Positions 32,925-43,746 of a stretch of DNA of 64,000 nucleotides are shown here, piece after piece. Below the pieces are notes generated by a model. That model was not told the DNA's origin and made no database searches. It saw only the letters and a list, made by a program, of their open reading frames with translations. This DNA is from Acanthosepion esculentum. Its lineage: Eukaryota; Mollusca; Cephalopoda; Sepiida; Sepiidae. The number at the start of each line of letters is the position of its first letter. Within the stretch, counting starts at the first letter, position 1. The stretch spans positions 55,383,909 to 55,447,908 of the forward strand of contig OZ038487.1 in the NCBI GenBank assembly GCA_964036315.1, written 5' to 3'. The translations under genes were made by a program, and so were the position numbers.

Positions 32925-33560
32925 ACGATATATAAATTATCGTCTAAATTACACAAAAATTAAAGTAACACTGACATTTCATTTTAAAAGATATATATTT
33001 ATCAAAATTATAAAAAAAATATCTTGAATTACTAAAGATTAAATCTATTCAATAAAATCAGCATTGGTTTCAACCAACCACACCAGACAACATCAGAATC
33101 TCCTTTAATTCTTCTGAATGACCTACTTATTTAAGTTGGTGAATACTGCTATAATCATTGCTTTCAGTTCATCTTTGGTGTGACAAGTAGTTTTGATGAT
33201 CTCTCCCTCAATTGCACCCCCAAAACTTAATAATCAGGGTGGTTGCAGTGTGGGGAGTTAGAAGGCCAGATATAACATATGTGGTTGCAGAAATTGTCTG
33301 ACACCCATGAATGGGTTCTCCTGCTTCTGTGGCATGGTGCAGAGTCCTGTGGCCAGACATAGGTTTTTCCCAAAGCCACCCTCTTGATCCAGAGCAGCAC
33401 TCCCTCCTCTTGGCACAGGTTGAGTCTGACACCTTGCAGGAAGATGAATGCAAGCATAACATCGCCATCACTAGCTTATCAACTCTTGTAGGTTATTTAA
33501 AGCTGAAAGATGTTTTGAATTGTAAGAATAATTTTTGTGAAGGAATATTGCATTAACAAT
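32925..33560 (-). pseudogene. mariner-like transposase relic (DD37D type)
   Basis: The minus strand reads 'RVALGKTYVWPQDSAPCHRS', then 'RRTHSWVSDNFCNHI' and 'WPSNSPHCNHPDY'. This is the block from the second catalytic Asp to the third. Spacing is 36 residues, one short of 37, so one codon has been lost. The 3' end carries 'ttacacaaaaattaaagtaa', shared with the 37049 element's terminus. The N-terminal half and the left end are not recognisable. Confidence 0.8.
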
Positions 33561-33594
33561 TCATGAAGAATAATAATGATTTTTACAAACAATA

Positions 33595-33700
33595 GTTTTA
33601 TTTAACCCATAGGAAGAGGGAGATGGATTCATACAGAGTAAATCCAATTGGCACAGATTGGCCTTGAACTCTGTCACACATGCTCACTAAGTTATAATGT
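33595..33700 (-). mobile_element. SINE-A scrap
   Basis: 'aacccataggaagagggaga' and 'tggattcatac' resemble the SINE-A body, and 'ccttgaactctgtcacac' its head. Heavily diverged. Confidence 0.45.
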
Positions 33701-33727
33701 TCTCTCTCACTTCTGTTTTTTATAGCG

Positions 33728-34125
33728 ATGCTTGAAATGAAAGTGAAAGTGTGTAGAGTGTGGTCGTCTCACCACACTGTAGAGGTTCCATCACTGACCA
33801 TGCTTGTGCAGCTGTTTTTGGCCAAGTACAATTTTGCCCAGATCACACACCCTGCAACTTTATCCTTACCAAATATCAAATTACACTTGAAAGGAACAAG
33901 ATTTCAATACATTGAGGCAATCCAAGAGAATGTGACAAGGCAAGTGCTCACTGTCTCAAAAAAGGAGTTCCAGGAATGCTTCCATCAATAGAAATGATGC
34001 TGAATAAGGTTTGTGGCTTCAGAAAGGGACTACTTCGAAGGAGATTAAATGCCAAATTGATATATTGTAGTTTTCTTTTTATAGCACCAGTCCCAATACT
34101 TTTTGATCAGACCTCATTTATTTAA
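33728..34125 (+). pseudogene. mariner transposase C-terminus (DD34D type)
   Basis: 'LFLAKYNFAQITHPATLSLP' aligns with the FLAKH--PVL-HPPYSPDLAP region. 'IKLHLKGTRFQYIEAIQENV' and 'LTVSKKEFQECFHQ' follow, and past a stop 'VASERDYFEGD', a typical mariner C-terminus. The third catalytic Asp is replaced in the divergent SLPN segment. The sequence ends near 'ccaatactttttgatcagac', which resembles the 3' terminal repeat. The 5' two thirds are missing. Confidence 0.8.
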
Positions 34126-34229
34126 AGTATACGTGTTCCTTTCCACAAACCATTTATGGTAGCTTATGGTAACATGTTTAACTTCTGATTTATTATTCTT
34201 ATCCTTACTTTTATTCTCCATGATTTCTG

Positions 34230-34420
34230 ACATTATATACCCCATCAATACTGGAAAGAGCAATAAAAGCTACTGGACTTGAGAAATCTGTTTTCCTAAA
34301 AAATCATTTTAACAGAAAGATTTTGGAAATTTCAACCAAAAACAGTACCGGCTACTCGGTCAGCTAATGCCAGATATTTCCTTGTAGAGAAAAGGCTAAT
34401 ATTACCATTCATATAACTTT
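34230..34420 (+). repeat. R2 repeat copy
   Basis: 'actggaaagagcaataaaag', 'gaaatttcaaccaaaaacag', 'ggctactcggtcagctaatg' and 'ttccttgtagagaaaaggct' follow the R2 consensus. Confidence 0.65.
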
Positions 34421-34529
34421 CTTTTGTCTTTATTACTTGCAAGCATATAAACATTTTTTTCCAAGACACATACACTCTTCTACTTATTCTTTCTGTTTCT
34501 CTTTCTTTCTTTCTATCAATTTCTTGAAG

Positions 34530-34830
34530 AAAAAATATTACCAGAGATGGATTTTTTTTAAGAAAAAATATTACCAGAAATAGATTTTTTTGAAGAAAAA
34601 ATATTACCAGAAATAGATTTTTTTGAAGAAAAAATATTACCAGAAATGGATTTTTTGTAAAAAAAAATATTACCAGAAATGGATTTTTTTTGAAGAAAAA
34701 AATATTACCAGAAATGAATTTTTTGAAAAACATATTAGCAGAAATAGATTTTTGAAAAAAAATTACCAGCAATAATAACTGTTGGCATTAAATAACCCAC
34801 TGAGGTTGATATGCCGTAAAACAAACCAAA
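34530..34830 (+). mobile_element. R1 3' part with 7-8 copies of its 30-bp VNTR
   Basis: The unit 'gaagaaaaaatattaccaga' plus 'aatagatttttt' repeats about eight times from 34527 to 34775. The R1 terminus follows ('cattaaataacccactgagg', 'tgccgtaaaacaaaccaaa'). The R1 5' half is missing; a (CTTT)n-like stretch precedes it. Confidence 0.85.
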
Positions 34831-35045
34831 ACAATTTCTTCCACTTGCTCTTATCTTATGTTGCTTTTTTTCAGTTTCTCATATTCATTACGATCTCTCT
34901 TCTTTTTTTTCTTCTACCCCTTTCTTTCAATTTACACTCTTTCATATCTCAAGAACATACTCTCCTTATGATACAAAAACTTTGCCTTTCCATTTACTGC
35001 TATTTATGCTTTCATACTTTTGGCTCACCAACATTGTACCTCCAT
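34831..35045 (+). repeat. Pyrimidine-rich spacer
   Basis: C/T-rich sequence without recognised coding content. Confidence 0.45.
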
Positions 35046-35345
35046 TCATCTTTCCACAGGGTTTCAGACTCAACACGCATGTCTACATCAAGTGCCTTGT
35101 AACACCAAAGATGAACCAAAAGCAAGGATTATGGCAGCATTCACTAACTTAAACAAGGAGATCATCCAGAAGAATTGCAAGAGATTCTGTTGTCATCTGG
35201 AAGCTTTGCTTGAAGCCAATGATGATTTTATTGAATTAATTTACTCTTTAGTATTTTAAGAGATTTTTGTGCAATTTTGGTAAATATATCTCTTAAAATG
35301 AGATGTCAGTGTTATTTTAATTTTTGCTTAATTTATCATATTATA
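35046..35345 (+). pseudogene. DD37D mariner-like transposase C-terminus, internally deleted
   Basis: 'GFQTQHACLHQV' (the segment before the second catalytic Asp) joins directly to 'PCNTKDEPKARIMAAFTNLN' and 'KEIIQKNCKRF', then 'HLEALLEANDDF'. The block carrying the second and third Asp is deleted. The downstream 'aaatgagatgtcagtgttat' is the reverse complement of the 32960-33000 terminus, so this copy lies opposite to the 32925 and 37049 copies. Confidence 0.75.
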
Positions 35346-35999
35346 TGTATATACATATATATGTATATACATATATATATATAACCTTCCTAAAACTCTT
35401 CTAAAAGATCCTCCTTCAGCTCTTCCTAAACATTTTTCCTTTGTTCCATCTCTTTTTCAATTTTTATACTTTTAGTTATTCATTCTAATTTGATGCCTTG
35501 TCCTTTCCATTTCTCTGCATTTTTACCATTTATTTTTTTGACACAAAAGGAAAATGAAGAATAATCTACAAAAAAATAAATAAAAGAAGGAAGCATCTAA
35601 ATATATAGCAATGCTCATTCACATATGAAACAATATCAAAGAAGAAGAAAAAAATTGGACCATACATTTACCTTTTTTAAGCTGCATTCCATATGCTCAT
35701 ATGGACAAGATTTCTTGAAAAATAAATCTACTCCCAAACCCATACCTATTTCCTTGGACTAACAGAGAGAAAGGGTCAGCAGTTACAGACAGCAGTATGG
35801 TCTGCCCATTCTTGCCACCCTAAGTCAATCTTTCAAGATGCATTCAGTTGTGAGTGGTTTTGAGGGTGGCAAATGACAGAGTGGGATAAGCAACTGGATT
35901 CAAAATAAGAAAATAAAATAGAGAATATTTTATTACTACAAATAATCTCTTTTTTCAACCACACACACATACATATACACATATAACCTGCATGCACAC
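35346..35999. other. No recognised feature; TATATACA microsatellite at 35346-35382
   Basis: 35670-35700 ('gcattccatatgctcatatg') is nearly identical to 42130-42152, where it lies inside a LINE-a copy. Otherwise unassigned. Confidence 0.4.
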
Positions 36000-36150
36000 A
36001 CAGGTGCCTTAGCATGAGGTAATGGTTAGCAAGCTATTCTAGTTGTCTATTAGTACTGAGTAATGAGTTTGCATTCCGCTGGTTGCCACATACCCATGGT
36101 GTTATGCCAGACTAAGTTAAGCTTATTAAATAACCATATATGCACACACG
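36000..36150 (+). mobile_element. SINE-B copy
   Basis: 'catgaggtaatggttagcaa' (A-box region) and 'aatgagtttgcattccgctg' (decayed B box). 3' end 'gccagactaagttaagctta'. Followed by short AC and TA repeats to 36420. Confidence 0.65.
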
Positions 36151-36420
36151 GTAGGAAGCAGAAAATGGCATAAAAAAGCAAAGTGAAACAATCTGATTAT
36201 CATTTTACTCTTTTTCTCTCAAATAAAAAAATATGAAAATAGACTTCAAAATTGTGTCTATTTCTCTAGACCTTAACTCACACACATACACTATATATAA
36301 ATATGTGCATACACACACAAACATGTATAAATACATATGTATACAAACATATACGCCCATGTATAAACATATATGTATATACACACAAACATGTATAAAT
36401 ATATATGTATACACACACAT

Positions 36421-36893
36421 ATGAGGAAAAATATGAAAAAACAAAATCCGAATATGCAAGTTTACTGTTTTAATGTTTCAATGTCGACGTCAGACGTTTC
36501 GGTCTAGTAGATCTTCTTCAGGACATAGTTATTAAAACATAATTAAACGATATTCAAGTCAACATAAAAAGACGATAGACATAAGAATTTTGCAATGCGA
36601 TTACGTCGGCATCACGTGGGCGATGTTGTGAAAACGTATTCCTAAAAATAGAGTTTATTATAAAAGAAAGAATTTTACTTGAAACTAAAAATTAAAATTT
36701 GAAATTCAGTTATTTTGTTTTGATTATTCTTATGTCTATCGTCTTTTTATGTTGACTTTAATATCGTTTAATTATGTTTTAATAACTATGTCCTGAAGAA
36801 GATCTACTAGATCGAAATGTCTGATGTCGACATTGAAACATTAAGACAGTAAACTTGCATATTCGGATTTTGTTTTTTCATATTTTTCCTCAT
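36421..36893. mobile_element. 473-bp foldback element with 168-bp inverted arms
   Basis: 36421-36588 and 36726-36893 are inverted copies, each 168 bp, with only a handful of differences and no evident indels. The loop is about 137 bp. Each arm contains 'tcctgaagaagatctactag' followed by 'accgaaacgtct' (left arm, reverse complement) or 'atcgaaatgtct' (right arm). The same CTGAAGAAG-hairpin-CCGAAAC arrangement is found in the Penelope-like tail at 53224. No coding content. Confidence 0.85.
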
Positions 36894-37048
36894 ACTGTCG
36901 GATCTATATCCATATATTTGCTTACACACACATATCTAAATAGGTGTACACACACACAGACATATATATATATAAATATATATGTATAAACACACACACA
37001 CACACACATAAAAAAATATATATGTATACATACACACATAAATATATA

Positions 37049-37877
37049 CAAGGTGCGATGGATAAATCATCAACCAAATAACACAAAAATAACACGGACA
37101 TCTCATTTTAACAGATATATTTACTGAATTTACACAAAAATTTCTTGAAATACTAAAGAGTAAATTTATTCGATAAAATCAACATTGGCTTCAACCAACC
37201 ATGGCCTCCAGACAACATGGGAATTTCATGCAACTCTTCTGGATGGTCTCCTTGTTAAAGTTGGTGAATGTGGCTATAATCCTTGCCTTTCAGTGTTACA
37301 GGGAGTTCTGTTGGTCTGCACCCAACACATAATAATCAAGGGGGTTGAGTCTGGATAGTTAGGTGACCAGATGTAAGGTGTGATGTGGTCACAGAAATTG
37401 TCTGACAGCCATGACTAGGTTCTCCTGCTTATGTGGCATGGTGCAGAGTTCTGTTGCTAGACATAAGGTCTTCCAGCAGCTACCCTCTTGACCCAGAGTA
37501 GCATTACCTCCTCAAGACACTTGATGTAGGCCTCCATATCGAGTCTGAGGGAAGATGGATGGAGGCATAACATCGCCATCACTAGTAATAACACCAAACA
37601 CCAGCATAATCACCATTAGACTCATCCAACTCCTTTGCACTGACCTCAGATTGACATCCAAACGCACTGAAATGTTTGTATTAGAGCTTTTGGCACAAAT
37701 TTCTAGCAGTAAAGCATGCCATTTCCAAATTTCTGGCAGAGTGAATTGTGTCATTTTTCTCCCAGACATTTCCCAACTGACCCTCCTATAGTGTGCAGTT
37801 GACAAAATCAAAAACAAACCACACTCATGTGCAAAATTAAAAATATAAAAAAGCGACAATTTAGCCATCATACCCTG
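37049..37877 (-). mobile_element. DD37D mariner-like element, internal deletion derivative
   Basis: The ends carry related inverted termini: 'caaggtgcgatggataaatc' at 37049 and, reading inward from 37877, 'cagggtatgatggctaaatt'. The minus-strand frame starts with the N-terminal DNA-binding part ('[20 protein letters not shown]', '[11 protein letters not shown]'). It passes directly to the catalytic core '[20 protein letters not shown]', so over 100 residues between are missing. Further on, '[20 protein letters not shown]' precedes QQNSAPCH, where the catalytic Asp is Asn. Length 829 bp; non-autonomous. Confidence 0.82.
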
Positions 37878-37883
37878 CATGTC

Positions 37884-37884
<1 letters not shown>

Positions 37885-37943
<59 letters not shown>

Positions 37944-37944
37944 A

Positions 37945-38025
<81 letters not shown>

Positions 38026-38032
38026 AACACAC

Positions 38033-38087
<55 letters not shown>

Positions 38088-38094
38088 AACACAC

Positions 38095-38137
<43 letters not shown>

Positions 38138-38144
38138 AACACAC

Positions 38145-38187
<43 letters not shown>

Positions 38188-38320
38188 AACACACACAAAT
38201 ATATATACATATATATATATATATACACACAAACACACACAAATATATATACATATATATATATATATACACACAAACACACACAAATATATATACATAT
38301 ATATATATACACAAACACAC

Positions 38321-38355
<35 letters not shown>

Positions 38356-38362
38356 AACACAC

Positions 38363-38406
<44 letters not shown>

Positions 38407-38425
38407 ATATATATATATATATATG
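37885..38425. repeat. Compound (TA)n minisatellite with 'cacaaacacacacaaa' spacers
   Basis: About nine (TA)n blocks separated by a nearly constant 'acacacaaacacacacaaat' spacer. Long open frames on both strands arise only from this periodicity. Confidence 0.95.
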
Positions 38426-38439
38426 TATATATGGTGTCT

Positions 38440-38668
38440 TCAGTATTTAATACACATTAAACATTGACAGACAAGCCACAAATGTACATGAATGACAAAT
38501 GTAACTTAGTCTACATTGCAACACAGTGCCATCTACCATAAACTTACTTTAAACTTTATAACTCAAAATGAAGGATTTGCAGACATATGTTTATATGAAC
38601 TTTTGCCCTTGTTTAGTGTGAGGAACCTCCACCTAAAATTTGTAAAAATATTTTTGATACACCCTGTA
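38440..38668 (-). mobile_element. Terminal fragment of a DD41D element
   Basis: Reverse complement of the left 220 bp of the 19661 element: 'acaaatgtaacttagtctac', 'agacatatgtttatatg' and the end 'aatatttttgatacaccctg' at 38645-38666. The remainder of the element is absent and replaced by the (TA)n array. Confidence 0.85.
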
Positions 38669-38686
38669 TATATGCACACATACATC

Positions 38687-38797
38687 AGGGTGGTGAAAAG
38701 TTCTCATCCAGATCCACCCATATTCCAAAATCTATCCAAGCATCATAATTTCTTTCAATTCTTTCTTAGATAAGCTGCAAACTTTTCAGCACCCTTC
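38687..38797. mobile_element. ~110-bp MITE
   Basis: 'cagggtggtgaaaagttctc' at the left is answered by 'caaacttttcagcacccttc' on the right, about 15-20 bp of inverted ends. The same end motif occurs at 29266, 30653 and 31044. Confidence 0.65.
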
Positions 38798-38814
38798 ATT
38801 TATGTGTGTATGTG

Positions 38815-39050
38815 TTTTGGTCAGTGAATAATAAGATGAAAAAAATGAAATAACACAAAAATAGAAAAAGTAAAAAGTGAGAACTTTGCTTCAGAAAAAC
38901 GAAAAAAATAGAGGAAAAGGAAGAAAAAAGACAAGAATGAAAAATAGAATAATGGCATAAAGTAAAAATAATCAAGGAAAACAAAATTTGAATAAAAAAT
39001 AAAAGATTACAAAAGAACAAGAAGCATAAGAAAGAACTGCTTAGTTTTTT
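38815..39050 (+). repeat. Purine-rich tract ending in oligo-T
   Basis: A-rich with G; T19 at 39043-39061 interrupts it. Composition resembles 7200-7920. Confidence 0.6.
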
Positions 39051-39061
39051 TTTTTTTTTTT

Positions 39062-39654
39062 AGTCTTGCTTAAAGGGTTCCACAAGTGAAGAGGCATTGG
39101 CATTTTTGGAGTTTGCAAGAGTGTATTTGATGATTGATGGCACCAGTTATTGTTTGTTTTTTGTTTCCTTTCATTTTCCAAAAACACTGACCCCTCGTTT
39201 GTGTGCATGGCAGCAAAGAAGACATTATCCAATGCCCCGGCAGGATTTTCCCAAAGACTTTCAAGCCCTTCTCTCTAAAGTGCCATTCTTTGCATTATAT
39301 AGTCACCCACCCCTAATACCCAGCCTGTCATTCGTAAGGACCCACTTGTCCTTATGAATTCATATACATATATTCAAGATTGTCTATATGTAAAAACATG
39401 TGTCTGTACATGAATATTTATAAATGCTCAACATATATAAGCTTATGTGTAAGTGTAGTTGTATGTGATTGTGTATCTATGTAAGTTTTTTGAGTTGTGT
39501 GTACCTTAATGCTAGGACCTTTGTAGTTTTATTTAGGAAACTTTCTGTGAGTTTTAAAAATACCCACATTATATAATCTAAAGATGAATGATAACAAAAA
39601 TAGATGTAAATATTCATGCCTGAGATCTTCTAAATGTAAATGACAATTTCCATC
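39062..39654. other. No recognised gene
   Basis: 39062-39360 is less AT-rich than its surroundings and open in more than one frame, but no frame shows a recognisable domain. 39360-39654 is unassigned. Confidence 0.35.
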
Positions 39655-40085
39655 ACAAGCATATAATGGTAATAGTAATCTTAGCTATTTCCTTATAAGG
39701 AAACACTTAACTTTCATTGACCAAGCAGCCAGTACAATGGTCGGTTGAAATTTTTAAACATTTTTTCAGAAAAAAAGATTCCTCAAAACTAGTAGCTTTT
39801 ATCACTCTTTCTAGTATTGATGGGACTTTCCTTCCTAACCTTTTGTTTAAGGTCATGTGGAATTACAACATGTCATTAATTTCTCTCTGAGTTGCATGTA
39901 CTATCCATTTTAGATGTTGCTAGTCTTCAAGTGATGTTGTTTCTGTTATCTGGTGCAGTTCTTTGTTTGTGATTCTGTTGTGCCAGTTCACAAAGTTTAA
40001 AGTAGTGTGGTTTTTGTCAAGACACAAGCTTCACTTGTTCAAATCTGTTTATAACCATTGATCTATCGTGGTAGTGTTTGTGTGT
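39655..40085 (-). repeat. R2 repeat, long copy
   Basis: Parallels 14640-15035: 'tagtattgatgggactttcc', 'gcatgtactatccattttag', 'ttcaagtgatgttgtttctg' and 'gtgccagttcac'. Confidence 0.7.
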
Positions 40086-40194
40086 GTGAAAAATAGTCTT
40101 GCCTGTTTTCAAATGGCTTTTCAGAGCAAAATTTAAATAACTAATAGCAAAAAGGCTATCTATGAAAATAATTGTCACTTTCTTCTTGATTGCT

Positions 40195-40520
40195 TTTTTT
40201 TAATGCTATGCCATTCAGGACTTAGACATTCATGGCTCTCCACGGTTTCTTTTTCGTTATTATCCCAATTACTATGACTTCTTGAGAAAGATAGTAGAGC
40301 TGTTTACCATTTCCTCCTTGATAGTTTTGAATTCAGAGTTGTCTTTCTCTTAGGGTGGTTGCCAACCAAAGCTAGAGAGTGTAGTCTACCCTGCTATTTA
40401 ACCCATAGATGGAATGGTGAAGAAATGAATTCATACTTTTCCAGGGTCATTTGTGCAAAAGTGAACACAAAACTTTAGGCTGGAATTTGAACCTATTATC
40501 TTTCTCAAGCAGTCATGACA
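40195..40520 (-). mobile_element. SINE-A related copy with extended 3' part
   Basis: 'tagttttgaattcagagttg', 'gccaaccaaagctagagagt' and 'ctgctatttaacccatagat' match the SINE-A body. 'catggctctccacggtttct' at 40228 belongs to an extension also seen at 45850-45960 and 47780-47880. The tRNA-like head is decayed. Confidence 0.65.
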
Positions 40521-41655
40521 ATTCACAGGTAAAAAGAAAAGAAATTTATTGGGTGTCATCTACATCATGATAAAAAATGTGCCTTAAAAAAATGATGGAT
40601 AAAAGAAAGATTAACTTCTCTTTACTATTTGGTTTTCTTGCCCCTTTTTTTTTTAATTTCACATCCATTTATATCTTATTTCTTTTTATGTACTGAAATT
40701 ACCTCTTCATCTTTTTTCTTTGTTCATTCACTTTCTTTTGCAAAAATTTTTATTTCCAAAAGGCTACTTGTAATTTATGCTCTTCATCACTGTTCAAATT
40801 CTGTAATGTTCACATTTAGAATTCCATAAATTGTCATCTTTAAGGAGGCAATCTTCTTAGCCAATCACTACATATTGTCAAGAAAAGTGAGTATTCAACT
40901 TTATTTCATTTCCTATATTTGTATGTGGCCGTAAGCAGTGGTGGATTGACATTTTTCGGGCTCTAAAGCTTAAATAGATATGAAAACCACTTCACAACAA
41001 GAAACAATAAATTTGAGGATCCAACTGCCAAAATGTAGGCTATTTATAGATTCTAGTGAGATTGACAAGCCCATGCAGCTTGGGGTTTAGGTGGTGCAAG
41101 CTCCCAATAAAATTTTGAGATTTTACCAATTAAAAGGGAATTTTGAAGCAATATGAAATGGGTATTAGAGCATATTCTAATGCCAATATTAGCTACTTCA
41201 ACCCTTTGGTTTATGATTCTATCACTAAATTGGCCTTATTTTAATAAACACTTAAAAAAACATTTTGTTGAAAAATTCATTCATTAAAAAAGTTGCTTCA
41301 TTGGCCCCTCTGGTATTAGGGGCCTTAAAGCTTGTTTCATTAGTTTTTTAGATTCAGTAGATCTGCAACTGGCCATAAGTTTCCTATTTCTTTTGTCAAT
41401 ATATCAGAGACAATGCAGTTCAGTTCTATTTTAATGATTTCTATTTCATTGATTATTGGAGTTCAGTTCTGTTACAGTCAATACACTTTTTTAAAAACAT
41501 GATTGTATCCATTTTTTAAGTAATATTGTTTTTGCAATTTAAATCTGAATTGCATCCAATGAAGTAAAAGACTTTCTAAATTATAATACTAATCAAAAAA
41601 GATTCAAGGAATGGCTCAACAGACAAATTTCAAATGGGAGATACTTAACTCAAGC
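40521..41655. other. No recognised feature
   Basis: Over 1.1 kb of AT-rich sequence. 41440-41520 ('cagttctgttacagtcaata') resembles 42655-42700, with the shared 'tttaatg-tttc-atttcattgattattgga', so a diverged duplication of about 100 bp is present. Confidence 0.45.
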
Positions 41656-41659
41656 AACA

Positions 41660-42340
41660 AAAAAAATTTAAATATCTGGGAAACATTTTAACAGAAGACA
41701 GGAGGTGTAACACCAAAATCCAAATGCACATTAGGAGATCAAAATTTGTCTTCCAAAAGCTAAGCAAAGTATTAAGAAACAGGAAAATATCATTAGAAAC
41801 AAAGAAAAGAGTGCTGAACTGTTATGTAGTATCATTCCTCCTATATGGCAGTGACTGCTGGATAATTTCCTCATACATGAAGACATACAGAAATGTGGCT
41901 CTACAGAAAGATCCTAAGAATACCGTAAACTGAACTTGTGAGCAACAATAAAGTTTTAGAGAAAATGAAAACAAAAAAAGAACATTTTTACTTAGCATCA
42001 GAAAGAGATTTGAAATTTCTAGGGCACATAATGAGGAAAGAGGGCTTGGAAAATTTGACACTGACAGGACAGAAGAAACAATATGAAAACAGACAAAGAA
42101 TTTGGACAATACTACTTTTTTATTTTTTTAAGCAGCATTCCATATGCTCATATGACATAAGAAAGCTGGGTATAACCTATTTAACAAGATTATGTAAATG
42201 GTTGGTAGAACAAAGTTTAGGGGAAAGACAAAATTTATTAAAAGCTACAAAGGACAAGAAATTGTGGAGAGCCAGGATCATTAAATTTGTGAAGGGACAT
42301 GGCATAGAAGAAGAAAAAAAGAAGAACATTTAGGTAAAAT
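41660..42340 (+). pseudogene. LINE-a reverse transcriptase C-terminal relic
   Basis: 'KFKYLGNILTED', 'NRKISLETKKRVLNCYVVSF', 'LLYGSDCWIIS', 'DLKFLGHIMRKEGLENLTLT' and 'DKKLWRARIIKFVKGHGIEE' follow the LINE-a order. A ~50-bp foreign segment, 'gcattccatatgctcatatg' with a T-rich lead, interrupts it at 42112-42160. Frames are broken by stops. 5'-truncated. Confidence 0.85.
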
Positions 42341-43485
42341 TGAAACCATCAAATCAAGTAAGTGAGAAAAAAAAAGATTCTCATCTTGTTCATTGTTGAT
42401 AGTATTCTTTTTATTAGAACTCTCACATGCACAGAGGCTAGAATATGTTTTTACATTGTTTAAAACAGTGATATCTACTCAAACACATTTATCCACTAAA
42501 TATAATGTTTAAAGTAATAAGGAAGAAATAACAAAAGATAGGAGTATTAGACTTTATTCCATTTTCCTTTTTGTATGTATCCATAATTTTTTCTATTTCT
42601 TTAATCAATATATCAATGCAGTTAAATTCCATTTTAATGCTTTCAATTTCATTGATTATTGGAGATCCATATTCTGTTACAAACTATGCTGTTTTTCAAT
42701 AACATCATTGCATCCATTTTTTTATACAATATTGTTTTCCTAAATCTAAAATACACCTGTTGTGGGGCTGTTCTGCTTATGTGTCGGCCTTGTCTGAATG
42801 TACTTCTTTTTTATATTTATATAGATAATTTTATTTGGGGGTTAAAAAGGCATCATCAGCCCCACAACTGAAATATATATAAATTACAAGCAAATCACAT
42901 ACGAGATACAACATAATAAGTATAAACAAAAATGATAAAAGATATACATTTCAGAGAATAATTGTATATTTTAAGGAGCATATATGTATACAGAGATAAA
43001 AAGCTAGTGCTTACTGGAGGTAGCCCATGACCTGTCAGAGAACTGTCTCCAGACATCTGCTTCATTTGGGCAATAAAAACAAAGAGAAAGAATTGATTTC
43101 TGTTTCATTTGGCTGCAAAAATGTCCCTTCCAGTGCATGATAGGAGTTTTCCCTATTTATTTAACTGTTTTTTTTTATATTGTAACTTTTTCTCTCTTTA
43201 TTATTAATAATCATTCTTGCCTATATTTTAAAGTAATTTTATGGCTTAACTTTTAATTTTTCTTTTATTGTTAATTATTTTGGTTTTTTACTTCTCTGTA
43301 GTCTAGTACTAAAGGTTATAGGTTATTTAGTGATTTATTTGTTGCTATCAATGGCATAAAAGACAGGATTAAATTCTAATATTTTTTGAAGACTATTCAA
43401 TTTGAGACATGATTAATTTGATTCAAGGCACTGATGCTGTGGTTTCTATGGCAAATAGGTTTTTATGAGCTGGAGTTGTTTGTCC
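42341..43485. other. No recognised gene; short inverted pair at 42760-42870
   Basis: 'ttgtggggct' (42762) and 'agccccacaa' (42859) are inverted, about 100 bp apart. Otherwise unassigned. Confidence 0.4.
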
Positions 43486-43489
43486 TATG

Positions 43490-43733
43490 GCCAAACTAGG
43501 TTGAGACTAGTAATTATTCTTTTAGATTTTATGCCAAGCACAGCTATTGAGCTTATTCTACCCTGCTATTAATCTCTAGCTGAGGGTGGAGAGAAGAAAA
43601 GCTAGATTCATAACTTTTCAAGGGTATTTGTATGAAAAGTGAATGCTACATCCTCATTTCAAATTTGAATTCAACATACTAATCTCACAGTTCATGCAGA
43701 TAACCACCATTGTTAAGCATGCATCTACACTAC
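43490..43733 (-). mobile_element. SINE-A, diverged copy
   Basis: 'tattctaccctgctattaat', 'tagattcataacttttcaag' and 'aagtgaatgctac' follow the SINE-A body, and 'ttgaattcaac' the B-box area. R1 inserted just beyond its head. Confidence 0.6.
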
Positions 43734-43746
43734 AACAACATTTCTG

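Noticed and set aside
35046..35259. Independent small gene
   Set aside because: The translation 'PCNTKDEPKARIMAAFTNLN' is the C-terminal block of the DD37D transposases seen elsewhere in the window.
37512..38460. Long overlapping open frames on both strands
   Set aside because: Most of their length is (TA)n and CACAAA spacers. Only the C-terminal part of the minus frame (37512-37830) has meaning, as a mariner relic.
39097..39357. Possible exon with an 86-codon plus-strand frame
   Set aside because: The minus strand is open over the same interval and neither frame shows a known domain; evidence is insufficient.
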